This document shows positions 14,219-22,867 of a DNA stretch of 64,000 nucleotides, piece by piece. Position 1 is the stretch's first letter. Every line of letters begins with the position of its first letter. This DNA is from Alphaproteobacteria bacterium (GTDB lineage: Bacteria > Pseudomonadota > Alphaproteobacteria > RF32 > CAG-239), in NCBI GenBank assembly GCA_028706255.1, contig JAQWBS010000001.1:87617-151616 (forward strand), read 5' to 3'. The notes under the pieces were generated by a model that saw nothing but the letters and a program-made list of their open reading frames with translations, was not told where the DNA came from and did no database searches. The translations under genes and the position numbers were made by a program.

Positions 14219-14253
14219 AAAAAGGACCGCTCACAAAGACAGGTCCTTTTTTT
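14219..14253 (+). terminator. Terminator after NTF2-like gene
   Basis: Stem AAAGGACC/GGTCCTTT (14221-14228/14242-14249) with a 13-base loop followed by T7, 24 bases after the stop at 14196. Confidence 0.88.
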
Positions 14254-14304
14254 CAAGAAAAAACTTGATAATCTATAAAAACAAACTATCTGTCTCGTTT
14301 ATGG

Positions 14305-14390
14305 TTATACCAAAAACGTATTGCATTGGGAGAAGCAACACTTTGTTTTTCAGCGCTGGAACAAAGCGTTCTCAATCTCGTCTGGTCGTA
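14305..14390. repeat. Imperfect palindrome, possible mobile palindromic element
   Basis: In the 290-base gap before 14547 lies a locally GC-richer segment with an inverted repeat: AACACTTTGTT (14337-14347) against AACAAAGCGTT (14360-14370), one mismatch, a 12-base loop around CAGCGCTGG, and weaker flanking complementarity. Both strands are open across it for short peptides of over 35 residues without good starts. It resembles the short palindromic elements scattered in some alphaproteobacterial genomes; copy number is unknown. The rest of the gap is AT-rich with nothing recognised. Confidence 0.4.
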
Positions 14391-14546
14391 TAAAAATATA
14401 TAATTTATAAGATATATTATTGCACCGCTCAGCCACTTGTAATAAAAACTTCATAAATTTTGTCTAAATTTTGTTTACATTATAGAAAATTTATTATATA
14501 GTGCTTGCAATAGAATTTATTATTAATCTTATAATTGCATAAAAGT

Positions 14547-15032
14547 ATGAAAAAATTTTTAGCTTATTTTTTCCTCGCCATAGCATCTGTCCCAACCTTT
14601 ATATTAATACTCGTAGGGCTACATACAAATCCTTATAGCAGCAAAAGCTATTTTGGCGTTAATTCAATCGATATCATGTTTTATTGTTACACCGTGATAT
14701 TTGGCTCTCTGTTGATTTCTCTTATTATATGCCTTATCGACACCATAGGTTCGGATAAAGAAAAGAACGGAGAAAGAGAGCGCAGAGAAGATAACAATAA
14801 TAATAATGATGATGATGACGATAACGATGACGATGACAACGACGATGATGATTATGACTGTCTATTTGACTCTGCAAAGTTCTGGTGTGATGAATATCAA
14901 AAACTTGCAAAAGAAACCCTCTCCCCACTTGCAGCAGAGAGAACCATCCTTAAAGCACGCGAAAAGGCGGATATGCTTGGGCTCTATGATGATTTTGAAT
15001 ATGAAAAGGAAGATAAGGAAGAGGACGAATAA
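14547..15032 (+). CDS. Small membrane protein with Asp/Asn-rich acidic segment
   Basis: Unrecognised 161-residue protein. ATG 14547 is preferred over a TTG four codons upstream. Two hydrophobic helices (about 4-25 and 39-62) form a hairpin in the membrane. A charged linker follows, then an acidic run of about 23 Asp/Asn residues (about 82-104) and a soluble helical tail (CDEYQKLAKETLSPLAAERT). The acidic run is encoded by near-repeating GAT/GAC/AAT/AAC codons, so its length may vary by slippage. An acidic tract might bind calcium or basic partners, but that is a guess. It is followed by an intrinsic terminator and looks monocistronic. Confidence 0.65.
   Translation: MKKFLAYFFLAIASVPTFILILVGLHTNPYSSKSYFGVNSIDIMFYCYTVIFGSLLISLIICLIDTIGSDKEKNGERERREDNNNNNDDDDDNDDDDNDDDDYDCLFDSAKFWCDEYQKLAKETLSPLAAERTILKAREKADMLGLYDDFEYEKEDKEEDE
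14790..14858 (+). repeat. Trinucleotide-like AAT/GAT/GAC tract in coding sequence
   Basis: Degenerate triplet repeat encoding mostly Asn then Asp residues inside the membrane-protein gene at 14547. Runs of AAT (about four copies) and GAT/GAC alternate, which is prone to in-frame expansion or contraction. Confidence 0.7.
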
Positions 15033-15046
15033 AATATGAAAGACTC

Positions 15047-15082
15047 AATACCCTTACCGCTAAAACGGTCTGGGTATTTTTT
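15047..15082 (+). terminator. Terminator after acidic membrane protein gene
   Basis: Interrupted stem AATACCC..ACCG / CGGT..GGGTATT followed by T6 and ATT, 15 bases after the stop at 15032. Confidence 0.85.
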
Positions 15083-15241
15083 ATTGTATGAACATAAGGA
15101 CATCAAGAACCACAAGTTAGAAATACAAAAACTTTAGAAAACAAAGATCATTGACTAATTAGTTCGAAAAAGCTGGAAAAAACTATTTTAAGTAGATACC
15201 TCCTGAGAGAAAGACATACCTCTCAGAGTTCTATATCTAAA

Positions 15242-17229
15242 TTAAAAATTATATTTAAGCCCCAAGCTATACGAATCAATGTGGTTAACTTTCATGCTTT
15301 CTGAACCGCTGCTAAATTCTCTGGTATATTCTGCATAAATATTCATATTATCAAAAGCATTATAAGTTGTTCCTAGCCCAAGCTCATAAGTTGTTCCTCC
15401 TGTTTTTGAACGAGATTCAAAAGCCGTGCCGTCATTAAAACCAACAACACTGCTTCCATTAAATCGTCGCCACACATTTCCTTTAACATATGGAGAGAGG
15501 TGACCATTTAGAATTTCATACGTTGTGAAAAGTCTAAGCCCCAAACGTCCAATAACTTCATCACTAGACTTCACATCAACATCTGTTCCATTCATAGAAG
15601 ACTTTTTCACGTCAGTATAAGTGTAAATAACTTGAACTTGTGGCTCAATTCCAAATGCTTTTCTTTGTCCGAAATAGAAAGGATAGCCAGTTTCTGCAGA
15701 TAAGCTATAAGAAGTTGCATCATTTCGCTTAGAAGCAGAACCTTCTTCTTTTGGCTTAAGATTCATCTTATGAAATCCAACTTGCCCAACAAGATCAAGA
15801 TAATAACTGTTTTTATATGAAGGCATGTAAGTTGCATATAAACCCAAGTAGTATGAGGTGACATCAATATCCCCTGCTTTTTCATATCCCTCATCGCTCA
15901 AGCTATATACCTTTGCATCACTGGTTAATGCTGTCGCATATAACCCTGAATTCCACGTTTTATTAGCATAAAAATCTATACCAGATTGCAATCCATAAGT
16001 TGTCATATCAGTCTTAACAGGAGCTGTTCCACTTTGTTCAATGTCGCTATTTTTCGCAATCAACCTTGCCCAAATTCTCTTTCCTGAATCATAAAAATTG
16101 GAAAAGCCATTTCCTGTTTTTGCAACATCTCCCATTCTGGTATGAAGTGTGCCAATTGATTCTCTGTCAATGTTTTTTAAAATCCCTGACGTTGCAGTAA
16201 AAAGTGGAATTTCTCCACGATAGAAAGAACGTAAATACCAAACATTTCCGAGCCCTAAAAGATCACTGGCAAAGAGTTTATATTCATATGACCCTGCAAT
16301 GGCTTTATTTCCAACCAAGCTAAATTCTTCCCCCGTAAAATTACCTCCAATTTTGATAAGCTCAACACCATCACCAATCGTCCTTGCTCCTTTTCCAAGA
16401 ACATTTATCTGAACCAATGTTTTTCCTGAAGCATCTCCCGTAATTTCAAGAACATCGGCACTCTGCATAATACCGTTAAGCCCAAGAATCATCGTACCAT
16501 TATCCCCAACATAGTCTCCATCAACTTTGAGAACACTCCCCACAGAACCTTCAACATTTGTTGAAACATTGACAGTCCCAGCGTTTTTCATTCCCTTAAT
16601 GGTTTGACTAAATCCTTGTGTATCAAGTTTGGAAGTTTCATCAACTTCATAATAAGAATTTGCACTTAACGCATTGCTTCTCGCCGCAACCAACGTTGCC
16701 CCATTTTCAAGAATTGTATCTCCACTATAATCAGAAGCACCACCTCCTAAAACAGTTGTGCCGTTGCTCCTGATAAAACTTCCTGTCCCATGTAAATTAC
16801 CATAAATAGTTTGCGTGCCAGAACCTTTGGAAACGACTTCATCTCCCGCACCTGCAACATCTCCCATATAAATATCATATAAAAGATTAGTTTCTTCAGC
16901 ACTTTCATACGTTATCCTGACAAAAGCTCATTACCAGCCGTGTAGTTGAAACGACCTTCGCTTTCTAACTCTGTTGCTGCCTTATCACTCCTAATTGCTC
17001 CAACACCACTTGCGCCGATACTAATAATCCCTTCAATTGTCAAAGGCTCTCCATCATTCGGCACAGTAAGAGCAAATCCCGTATTTGTTGGTTCAAGAAA
17101 GGGAAGAGAAACCGTCGTGGCAGAAGCAAAAGCATTTGTAGAAAAGGAAATTACAACAGCAGATGTTAGCAATTTTAGTTTAAATTTTTTAGTCCAAATA
17201 TCAAAAGATTCAGACATCACGCCATCCAT
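15242..17229 (-). pseudogene. Autotransporter with passenger split by a -1 frameshift
   Basis: Outer-membrane autotransporter broken into two frames. The 5' part (from ATG 17229 or 17217 to the stop at 16912-16914) encodes a signal peptide (KLLTSAVVISFSTNAFA) and the passenger start. The 3' part, whose first ATG is at 16867 but whose frame opens further upstream (TYESAEETNLLYDIYMGDVAG), encodes beta-helix passenger repeats and a C-terminal beta-barrel ending LGLKYNF. The final Phe is the outer-membrane assembly signal. Adding one base to the T4 run (A4 on the plus strand, 16922-16925) would join the halves as GNELFVRITYESAEETN, which reads naturally. So it is a recent single-base indel, a phase-variable switch, or an assembly error. 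Confidence 0.8.
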
Positions 17230-17422
17230 ATAAAACTCAAACAATAAATAATAGTAACAACAAATAGTATAGTCTCTATTCTCTCCTTTTCAATTTAATG
17301 AAACAATTTTCTATAAATCCCTCTCCAAAAGCAAAGCTAACACTTATTGCAATTTTAATATAAATATTGAAACTATAAAAATAACAGATATAATCTCCAA
17401 TAGTTATCTTCTTCCGCTAAAA

Positions 17423-18907
17423 ATGGAAAAACATATGATAAAAAAAATACTTTTTATAATGATTACGATATTATATCCATTTTCTCTTAATGCTAAAATC
17501 AGTGAAAAAAATATATTCCCCATCCTTTCAGAAAAAGAAATGAACTGGAAAGACCGTGATATTATCCAAGAAAATATTTTAAATGGATATGATATATCTC
17601 TTAAAGATGAAAATAATCAAAGTTTTATTGATTATATTAATATGTCATCCCTAAGTACTAAAGACAAACTTAAGCTAGAAGCTTTTGTAAAAAAAGAATT
17701 TCCACCTATTAAAGTAGAATACAAAAGCATTGATGAGATGCATGAGATTTTATCTGAAGATGGTAGATTTTCACTTTTTACAACAATTCCAAAACCAACT
17801 GACATCTCTTCTCCAAATTACGAAAAATTAATAAAAATCTATCGTGATTTACTTTATATCAACGAGAATATTAAAAGGTTAAATATTGGTATATCTACAT
17901 ATAATAAGGACAATTTACCTTTCGTATATTATAGAGAAGGAACGTACAATGAAACTGTCCAGAAATATTTAGACAATGGAGATGAAAATGAATTTCTTTC
18001 TGACATGGATAAACACTGTATCGATTGTAAAATAGAAGACTTTGAAGATGATTTAGATATACAGTTTAAATATACTCCTGAGAATTCTTCATTATGCAAA
18101 GAAATGCGTGATGAACAATTTTTTAGGAAATCAAGACAACCTCAAAGTTTTTCATTTATAGATGAACAAGGAAACACAAATGAAATTGAAAGTGTTAGTG
18201 AAGGAACTATGCACGTTGATAGGTTCTATATAAAAAATGCAGGAGACAATAAATATAAAAACTTAAGATATTATAGATGGCTTATGAATGCACATTTAGA
18301 AAATTATAAAAATAAAATTTATATAGTTAACTCAGACAATCTTGAAACTTCTTTTGATATATATGAGTTTAATCCAAAGACTTGGGGATTTACACAAGTC
18401 TGTTCAATATTCCCACAGATGGTTACTAAATATGAAGAAACTTTAAAAACAAATGATGACCTATGCAATAAAATAATAAAAAAAGAATATAAAAATTTTG
18501 ATACAAAAATAGTTGAGGAAGATAATAATATAATTAGACAACTTCAAGCTAAAATAAAAAGTGTTCCTTATTCAAATTTATCTATACCATTGCCTTGTAA
18601 AATAGTAATAGCAGATTATAACAATGACGGCATTGAAGATACACTTATTCAAACTGATTTTGCATCTGGATCAGGAAGAGGATGCGATCACTCTTTTTAT
18701 TCAACATTAAATAATGATAACACTTTTATATTGAATGCAGAACCTTATTGTAATGGTGCAAAAAAACAGATTATAAACATTGATAATAAAAATTATATAT
18801 TATCGACCCAACAACACATGATTAAAAATGTTTATGAGATCATACAAGAGAACAATAAAGATATTTTAAACAACATTTGTAATTTTATTCCAAATATTGA
18901 ATATTAA
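17423..18907 (+). CDS. Hypothetical secreted protein with EF-hand-like DxNxDG motif
   Basis: Unrecognised 494-residue protein. It begins with a signal peptide (ILFIMITILYPFSLNA, cleavage near KIS), so it is exported to the periplasm or outside. Start ATG 17423 or 17435; neither has a clear ribosome site. The middle is Lys/Asn/Glu-rich with no familiar fold. Near the C terminus IADYNNDGIEDTLIQ (about 394-408) looks like an FG-GAP/EF-hand-type calcium loop, and the region CKIVIADYNNDG...SGSGRGC may be a small beta domain. At least eight cysteines suggest disulfides. Codon use is more AT-rich than the core genes, consistent with acquired DNA. No partner gene is evident. Confidence 0.65.
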   Translation: MEKHMIKKILFIMITILYPFSLNAKISEKNIFPILSEKEMNWKDRDIIQENILNGYDISLKDENNQSFIDYINMSSLSTKDKLKLEAFVKKEFPPIKVEYKSIDEMHEILSEDGRFSLFTTIPKPTDISSPNYEKLIKIYRDLLYINENIKRLNIGISTYNKDNLPFVYYREGTYNETVQKYLDNGDENEFLSDMDKHCIDCKIEDFEDDLDIQFKYTPENSSLCKEMRDEQFFRKSRQPQSFSFIDEQGNTNEIESVSEGTMHVDRFYIKNAGDNKYKNLRYYRWLMNAHLENYKNKIYIVNSDNLETSFDIYEFNPKTWGFTQVCSIFPQMVTKYEETLKTNDDLCNKIIKKEYKNFDTKIVEEDNNIIRQLQAKIKSVPYSNLSIPLPCKIVIADYNNDGIEDTLIQTDFASGSGRGCDHSFYSTLNNDNTFILNAEPYCNGAKKQIINIDNKNYILSTQQHMIKNVYEIIQENNKDILNNICNFIPNIEY

Positions 18908-18939
18908 AAGCATGCCCTTACGACAGAAAAGCAACCCTT

Positions 18940-20007
18940 TTAAAGCCCCTTTGTATCCAGCTTGAAAACTTTTTCAAGTCCATCACGAGGAAGATTACCA
19001 TTTAAACCTCTATATTTACAATAATTACCGAATTCACTGTAATAATTGCAAGTTTTTCTTCTACTATGCCTTTGCTTAAGTGTGACTTCATAGGTAATCA
19101 AATGTACATCTTCAGCTTTAAGTTCTGAATCTTTTTCATACATATATGGTTGCACATATATATAAGCAAATAATTTTTGACTAACATTTTTCGGTAAATT
19201 TTTAAGTGCATGGTTTGATAATATATTTTTGTAAAAAGCCCTTCTTTTAATGGGATATAAATTATTTGTTTTTTCTGGAACATATGATTCCACACATATC
19301 AGTTTATATCCTAACAATATTTCTCTCAAATCCTTTTCTCTTTTCTCTCTGAAAGGAGGAGTGCGATAAGAAGCATCTTTATTCCCCAAAATATCTCTAC
19401 ATTTCAACATATAAAGACTATCTTTATCAAGCTCCACAGCTTCATTACTTATGTAAAAAATTTTTCTTTCAGAATTGAAAAAAGCGTGTCTCAAATCAAC
19501 AATTTTTGGCACCAAAACCTCAAGATCCTTTAAATCTTTATGCCTACAATATGAAGAGAAATCTTGTCGGACTGACATACGATAGTTTTCTGGAGAAAGG
19601 CTTATTGCATCAAAATATTGATGTTCTTTAAAATCTCGAAAACAATATGCCTTAAACTCTCCCTGTTCTAAAGTTTCAAGAAAAATTAATAAACGAGGGA
19701 TACTAAGAATTAACGCTAAAAAAAGTATAAGAAAAAGGGGATAATAACGAATTTTACAGAAACTTCCATGAAAAACAAACAATATGGAAAGAATCAAAAT
19801 AGGATTGTACATATAGTAATAATTATTTATGAGAGCAAAACAACAAAAAATACTTCCAAAAACAATAAACAATAGAACAAATGCACCCATCAAATAGTAT
19901 TTTTTTGGATTTCCTCGATTTCTTTTCATAAGCTTCATATAAGCAAAGGATAAAGTAAAAGCTGTAAAACATAAGCCCCCATAAAATAGCATAAAAAGAA
20001 TTATCAT
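18940..20007 (-). CDS. Hypothetical membrane protein
   Basis: Unrecognised 355-residue protein. The N-terminal third has four likely membrane helices (about 2-24, 38-61, 66-82, 89-110), and the remainder is a soluble Cys- and Tyr-rich domain (EFKAYCFRDF, SSYCRHKDL, TCNYYSEFGNYC). Start ATG 20007. It converges with the secreted protein gene (32 bases apart) and diverges from the toxin locus. It is AT-rich and isolated. It might be an accessory or immunity-type envelope protein given its neighbours, but nothing in the sequence proves this. Confidence 0.6.
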   Translation of the reverse strand: MIILFMLFYGGLCFTAFTLSFAYMKLMKRNRGNPKKYYLMGAFVLLFIVFGSIFCCFALINNYYYMYNPILILSILFVFHGSFCKIRYYPLFLILFLALILSIPRLLIFLETLEQGEFKAYCFRDFKEHQYFDAISLSPENYRMSVRQDFSSYCRHKDLKDLEVLVPKIVDLRHAFFNSERKIFYISNEAVELDKDSLYMLKCRDILGNKDASYRTPPFREKREKDLREILLGYKLICVESYVPEKTNNLYPIKRRAFYKNILSNHALKNLPKNVSQKLFAYIYVQPYMYEKDSELKAEDVHLITYEVTLKQRHSRRKTCNYYSEFGNYCKYRGLNGNLPRDGLEKVFKLDTKGL

Positions 20008-20481
20008 GACCTTACCCTTTCTTGAATATATACAATCAATCTTAACAAAATACCTTCGTCTAACAAAGCTCTATTAGCTTTATCAACAAATTATATTAAT
20101 TTTAAACTAATTTAGATAGAATCCTTGTCTATGATATGTATTATGATTCTGGGTATGGTGAAAAACATAAATTGAAAAAATGAAGAATTAAACCCCAGCC
20201 AAATCAAAATTATAGAAGTAAATTCAATTACTATATAGTTTATACTTCCTTTGATTATTACACTCAGTACATTGTTTGTTTTGGGTATATATTATCTTAA
20301 TTCAAATCAAAAAAGGTCAACAATATTTTTAACCACAAGTTTTCTACTTGCCATAACTTTTCTTTTCTTGCTAAAACATAATGTGATATAAATTTTCATA
20401 CAAGAGTATATCTCATGATTTGTGAGTAAATAGGAATAAAATCTTTACTTTTGTTTATAATTATGATACATATACTTTCGT
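20008..20481. other. Degenerate AT-rich gap with short broken frames
   Basis: No convincing gene. Short open stretches occur on the plus strand that read like ends of proteins, for example MYYDSGYGEKHKLKK followed by a stop near 20185. A two-helix membrane fragment lies at 20239-20391. The segment may hold remnants of older toxin or immunity genes upstream of the current pair; this is inference. Confidence 0.4.
20239..20391 (+). pseudogene. Possible remnant of a small membrane protein
   Basis: A 50-residue open frame lacking a good start or ribosome site reads as two membrane helices (FILPLIITLSTLFVLGIYYL and IFLTTSFLLAITFLFLL) separated by a basic turn. Size and topology recall the downstream immunity-like protein at 21439, but no clear sequence identity is visible. 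Could also be chance in AT-rich DNA. Confidence 0.3.
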
Positions 20482-20553
20482 CACTTGGGAGAAGTTTATC
20501 TAAATTCCAAGTGATTTTTTTATTTAAACCGTTGGTTCACTCCAGCGGTTTTT
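20482..20553 (+). terminator. Two tandem hairpins upstream of the toxin gene
   Basis: First a perfect stem TCACTTGG/CCAAGTGA (20482-20489/20508-20515) with T6. Five bases later comes AAACCG..TGG / CCA..CGGTTT (20526-20551) with T5. Both have terminator form in the direction of the toxin and end 32 bases before its start codon. They may end an upstream transcript or attenuate toxin expression. Confidence 0.7.
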
Positions 20554-20585
20554 GTCGTTTAAATTGCAATTTAAGGAGAATAAAA

Positions 20586-21377
20586 ATGAGGTGTCTTGAT
20601 GAAGAAGACATAAAAGAACTAATGTGGAGTGATGCTTATGTAAATAAGTACAATCCAAAACATAAACAAACCGTGAAAAATATTGAACAGGGATTTCAGA
20701 ATTTATATCCAAATGATGATAGAAACTCTGAACCTAAGCAATACTATGTATGGCATAGTGTCGGAGATGAGAAAACACGTTCTTCTCATGAGGAAAGAGA
20801 TGGTTTAGTTTTTAGCTGGGATAACCCTCCAGAAGGAGGGCATCCTGGAGAGGACTATAATTGTAGGTGTTGGGCTGAAGATTACGAACCACCTCTAAGC
20901 AGAATGCATAAAAGTCAAAAGGAGGATTATGCATACTTAAGCTTTGATGGTAAGGAGTTGAGTTTTTACAAAAATGGTGAAAAGATAAAATCATGGCCTG
21001 CAATGTCGGGTAAACCAGGATATCAAGAAAAGGAGTTCACAAGTCTGTCTGAAAAAGGACCAATTCCTGAAGGAGAATGGATTATAAAACAAAAAGATTT
21101 TGAAGCTTGGGATGATAAAGATAATAGTAAGTGGTATGAAAAAAGAAGCCAATGGCGTAAAGACCCAGTAGCTTGGGGTGATTTCCGTATACCTCTGAAA
21201 CCCACTGCAGAAACAAAAACCGAAGGAAGACATGGAATATTCATACATGGGGGAAAAATTCTTGGCTCTGCTGGATGCTTAGATCTTGCTGAAAATATGG
21301 ACGACTTTGTAAACTATTTTATTGAGTATGAAAAGGATATGATAATAAAAGTAAAATATCCAAAAGATAAATGGTAA
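20586..21377 (+). CDS. MuF-motif protein with C-terminal Tlde1-like (DUF2778) L,D-transpeptidase-fold toxin domain
   Basis: 263 residues from ATG 20586, which has AAGGAG at the right distance; the longer frame from 20451 crosses the terminator hairpins and is rejected. Residues 53-100 match the end of phage Mu gpF/SPP1 gp7 head proteins: H57, RSSHEERDG (65-73), VFSWDNPP, HPGEDYNCRCWAEDY. Residues 115-255 match Tlde1/DUF2778: YLSFDGKELSFYKNG, GPIPEGEW (158-165) and the catalytic block H221-GG...GSAGCLDL with Cys231. Tlde1 enzymes attack peptidoglycan peptides in the periplasm as antibacterial effectors. There is no signal peptide and no secretion or phage structural gene nearby. It is followed by a likely membrane immunity gene. 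Domain calls are by eye. Confidence 0.8.
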   Translation: MRCLDEEDIKELMWSDAYVNKYNPKHKQTVKNIEQGFQNLYPNDDRNSEPKQYYVWHSVGDEKTRSSHEERDGLVFSWDNPPEGGHPGEDYNCRCWAEDYEPPLSRMHKSQKEDYAYLSFDGKELSFYKNGEKIKSWPAMSGKPGYQEKEFTSLSEKGPIPEGEWIIKQKDFEAWDDKDNSKWYEKRSQWRKDPVAWGDFRIPLKPTAETKTEGRHGIFIHGGKILGSAGCLDLAENMDDFVNYFIEYEKDMIIKVKYPKDKW

Positions 21378-21438
21378 CACTTTTAACTTCAGTTTAACTC
21401 ACCTTTAATATAATCAAAACAAATATTGGAGGTGAGTA

Positions 21439-21756
21439 ATGAAAAATAAAATATATCTAGCAAGCTACTATATGGTCGCATTTATATTATTAATTATGAG
21501 CTTTTTTTTTCTGGCTAATATATACTCTGAGTTTGACTATACGTTCATCAAAAGAATGAATGGTGAATGGGGATTTTATGATGGTAAAATTTGGTATTAC
21601 GAAAGTGCCACATCCTTTTTCACATATATTGGTCTTCAAACAATCTTGGCAATATTATGTATATATTTGGGATTTAAAAATATAAATTACAATAAAGTCA
21701 AAACATTAATATCTCTATCCATTCCTACTTTGTATCTTTTATATTTAATATCCTAA
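21439..21756 (+). CDS. Small three-helix membrane protein, candidate immunity protein
   Basis: 105 residues with three predicted membrane helices (about 8-30, 58-77, 88-104) and a periplasmic-facing aromatic loop between the first two (FDYTFIKRMNGEWGFYDGKIWYYE). ATG 21439 has an excellent GGAGGTGAG ribosome site and follows the toxin gene by 61 bases on the same strand. A toxin acting on peptidoglycan would need an immunity protein at the membrane or periplasm, so position and topology suggest this role. No homology is recognised, so immunity is an inference. Confidence 0.6.
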   Translation: MKNKIYLASYYMVAFILLIMSFFFLANIYSEFDYTFIKRMNGEWGFYDGKIWYYESATSFFTYIGLQTILAILCIYLGFKNINYNKVKTLISLSIPTLYLLYLIS

Positions 21757-21914
21757 AAAACTCTTTTATAAATATAAAAAAATTGGAGCCTTACAAACGC
21801 TATGGTTAAGATAAACTATATAATTATCAAGCAAAAGAAAAGATAACAGCAAAAACCAATATAAATTCTACCAGAAGAGTGACTTTGCAGAAAAAGCCAT
21901 TGTATACAAAAACA

Positions 21915-21941
21915 AAAAAAGAGGCCATTTTTAGCCTCTTT
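21915..21941 (-). terminator. Terminator downstream of tRNA-Trp
   Basis: Stem AAAGAGGC/GCCTCTTT (21917-21941) followed on the minus strand by T7, about 90 bases after the tRNA. A GC-rich hairpin CCCGC/GCGGG lies between at 21974-21988. Confidence 0.75.
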
Positions 21942-22031
21942 CTTAAATCATATACAGTCACTGTTTTCTGTGTCCCGCTGTCCGCGGGCTATTGCTTAAA
22001 ATAAAAAACCCTGTAAAAACAATGGCTTAGA

Positions 22032-22107
22032 TGGCAGGGGCGGCAGGATTCGAACCCGCGACATTCGGTTTTGGAGACCGACGCTCTACCAACTGAACTA
22101 CACCCCT
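22032..22107 (-). tRNA. trpT: tRNA-Trp (CCA anticodon)
   Basis: 76 bases including an encoded CCA end. On the minus strand the acceptor arms are AGGGGTG/CGCCCCT with one G-U pair, the D arm AGTTCAGTTGGTAGAGC, anticodon stem TCGGT/ACCGA around CTCCAAA (anticodon CCA), and T arm GCGGGTTCGAATCCTGC. In related genomes this gene lies just upstream of secE; here accessory genes separate them. Confidence 0.98.
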
Positions 22108-22222
22108 ATTGGTAAATCGACTTCTTTGATACACTACCAAGTGCAATAAATCAAGTGTTTTTTTATAATTCAAATAAGGAAGCAAGGAAAATTTAGATAA
22201 AATAAAAAGTGAAACTTTTATC

Positions 22223-22864
22223 TCATTTAATCCCTATTAATTTATACGTATCTTCACCACAAGCCTCATCAAAATATTTCTTTAAAAACAATCCCTCAGA
22301 AAGCAATGTTTCATACCTTTCTTCACTAATTCCAGAATATTCTTTTCTAGAATTATATCTATCTCGAATAAGCGTTGCTCTTTTCTCTATTGAAACAATC
22401 TCAGCTCCATCACTTAACTTGTCGCAAAATTGTATCAATCTATCATAATCATCATATTCAACGTTATTCAGAATTTGTTTTGCTTCCATCATCCAATCAC
22501 GAGGATAACCAATAGCATCGACAGGAAAATCTTTATTCGGAAATGTATGTGTTAAACATATTTTTGCAACATCAGAATAACCGAAAGATATCATTGCATG
22601 ATATCCTTCTAGCCCATGAAAAACATTTGCTTTTCGTTCAGAAATTCTTTTTCCATAGTCATGCAAAAGACCAAGCACATATGCCTTTTCGGGATTTAAA
22701 GCCTTCGTTTTTTCAGCAATTTTATAAGCAAATTTTGCTACATTTTGAGTATGAACAATGTATGCCGGACTATTTGGACCATAAGGCGTGTTTTTCGCTC
22801 GATAATCCATTCCCTCTTGCCAAAGTTGTTCAGCTTCTTCTCTCAGTGGATATCCTAAACCCAT
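22223..22864 (-). CDS. HD-domain phosphohydrolase family protein
   Basis: 213-residue cytosolic protein with an HD metal-binding domain: first ligand in YIVHTQNVAKFA (His38), the HD pair in LGLLHDYGKR (about 68-69), and a distal Asp in FCDKLSDGAE (about 147). Such proteins hydrolyse phosphate esters of nucleotides or related metabolites. It starts at ATG 22864, three bases after the NUDIX gene stops, so the two are translationally coupled. This suggests a shared role in nucleotide clean-up, though the substrate cannot be told. Confidence 0.85.
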   Translation of the reverse strand: MGLGYPLREEAEQLWQEGMDYRAKNTPYGPNSPAYIVHTQNVAKFAYKIAEKTKALNPEKAYVLGLLHDYGKRISERKANVFHGLEGYHAMISFGYSDVAKICLTHTFPNKDFPVDAIGYPRDWMMEAKQILNNVEYDDYDRLIQFCDKLSDGAEIVSIEKRATLIRDRYNSRKEYSGISEERYETLLSEGLFLKKYFDEACGEDTYKLIGIK

Positions 22865-22867
22865 GCA

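Noticed and set aside
14734-14928. His/Arg-rich frame opposite the Asp/Asn tract
   Set aside because: Complement of GAT/GAC codons reads as His and Arg; no ribosome site, so a shadow.
16868-16925. Programmed -1 ribosomal frameshift in the autotransporter
   Set aside because: No slippery heptamer of the X-XXY-YYZ form and no clear downstream pseudoknot; a one-base indel at the T run explains the data more simply.
20451-20585. N-terminal extension of the toxin gene
   Set aside because: Would run through two terminator hairpins and lacks a ribosome site; ATG 20586 has AAGGAG.
20586-21377. Type VI secretion locus or prophage
   Set aside because: No tss, Hcp, VgrG, capsid, terminase, portal or integrase genes in the window; only the toxin-like domains are present.
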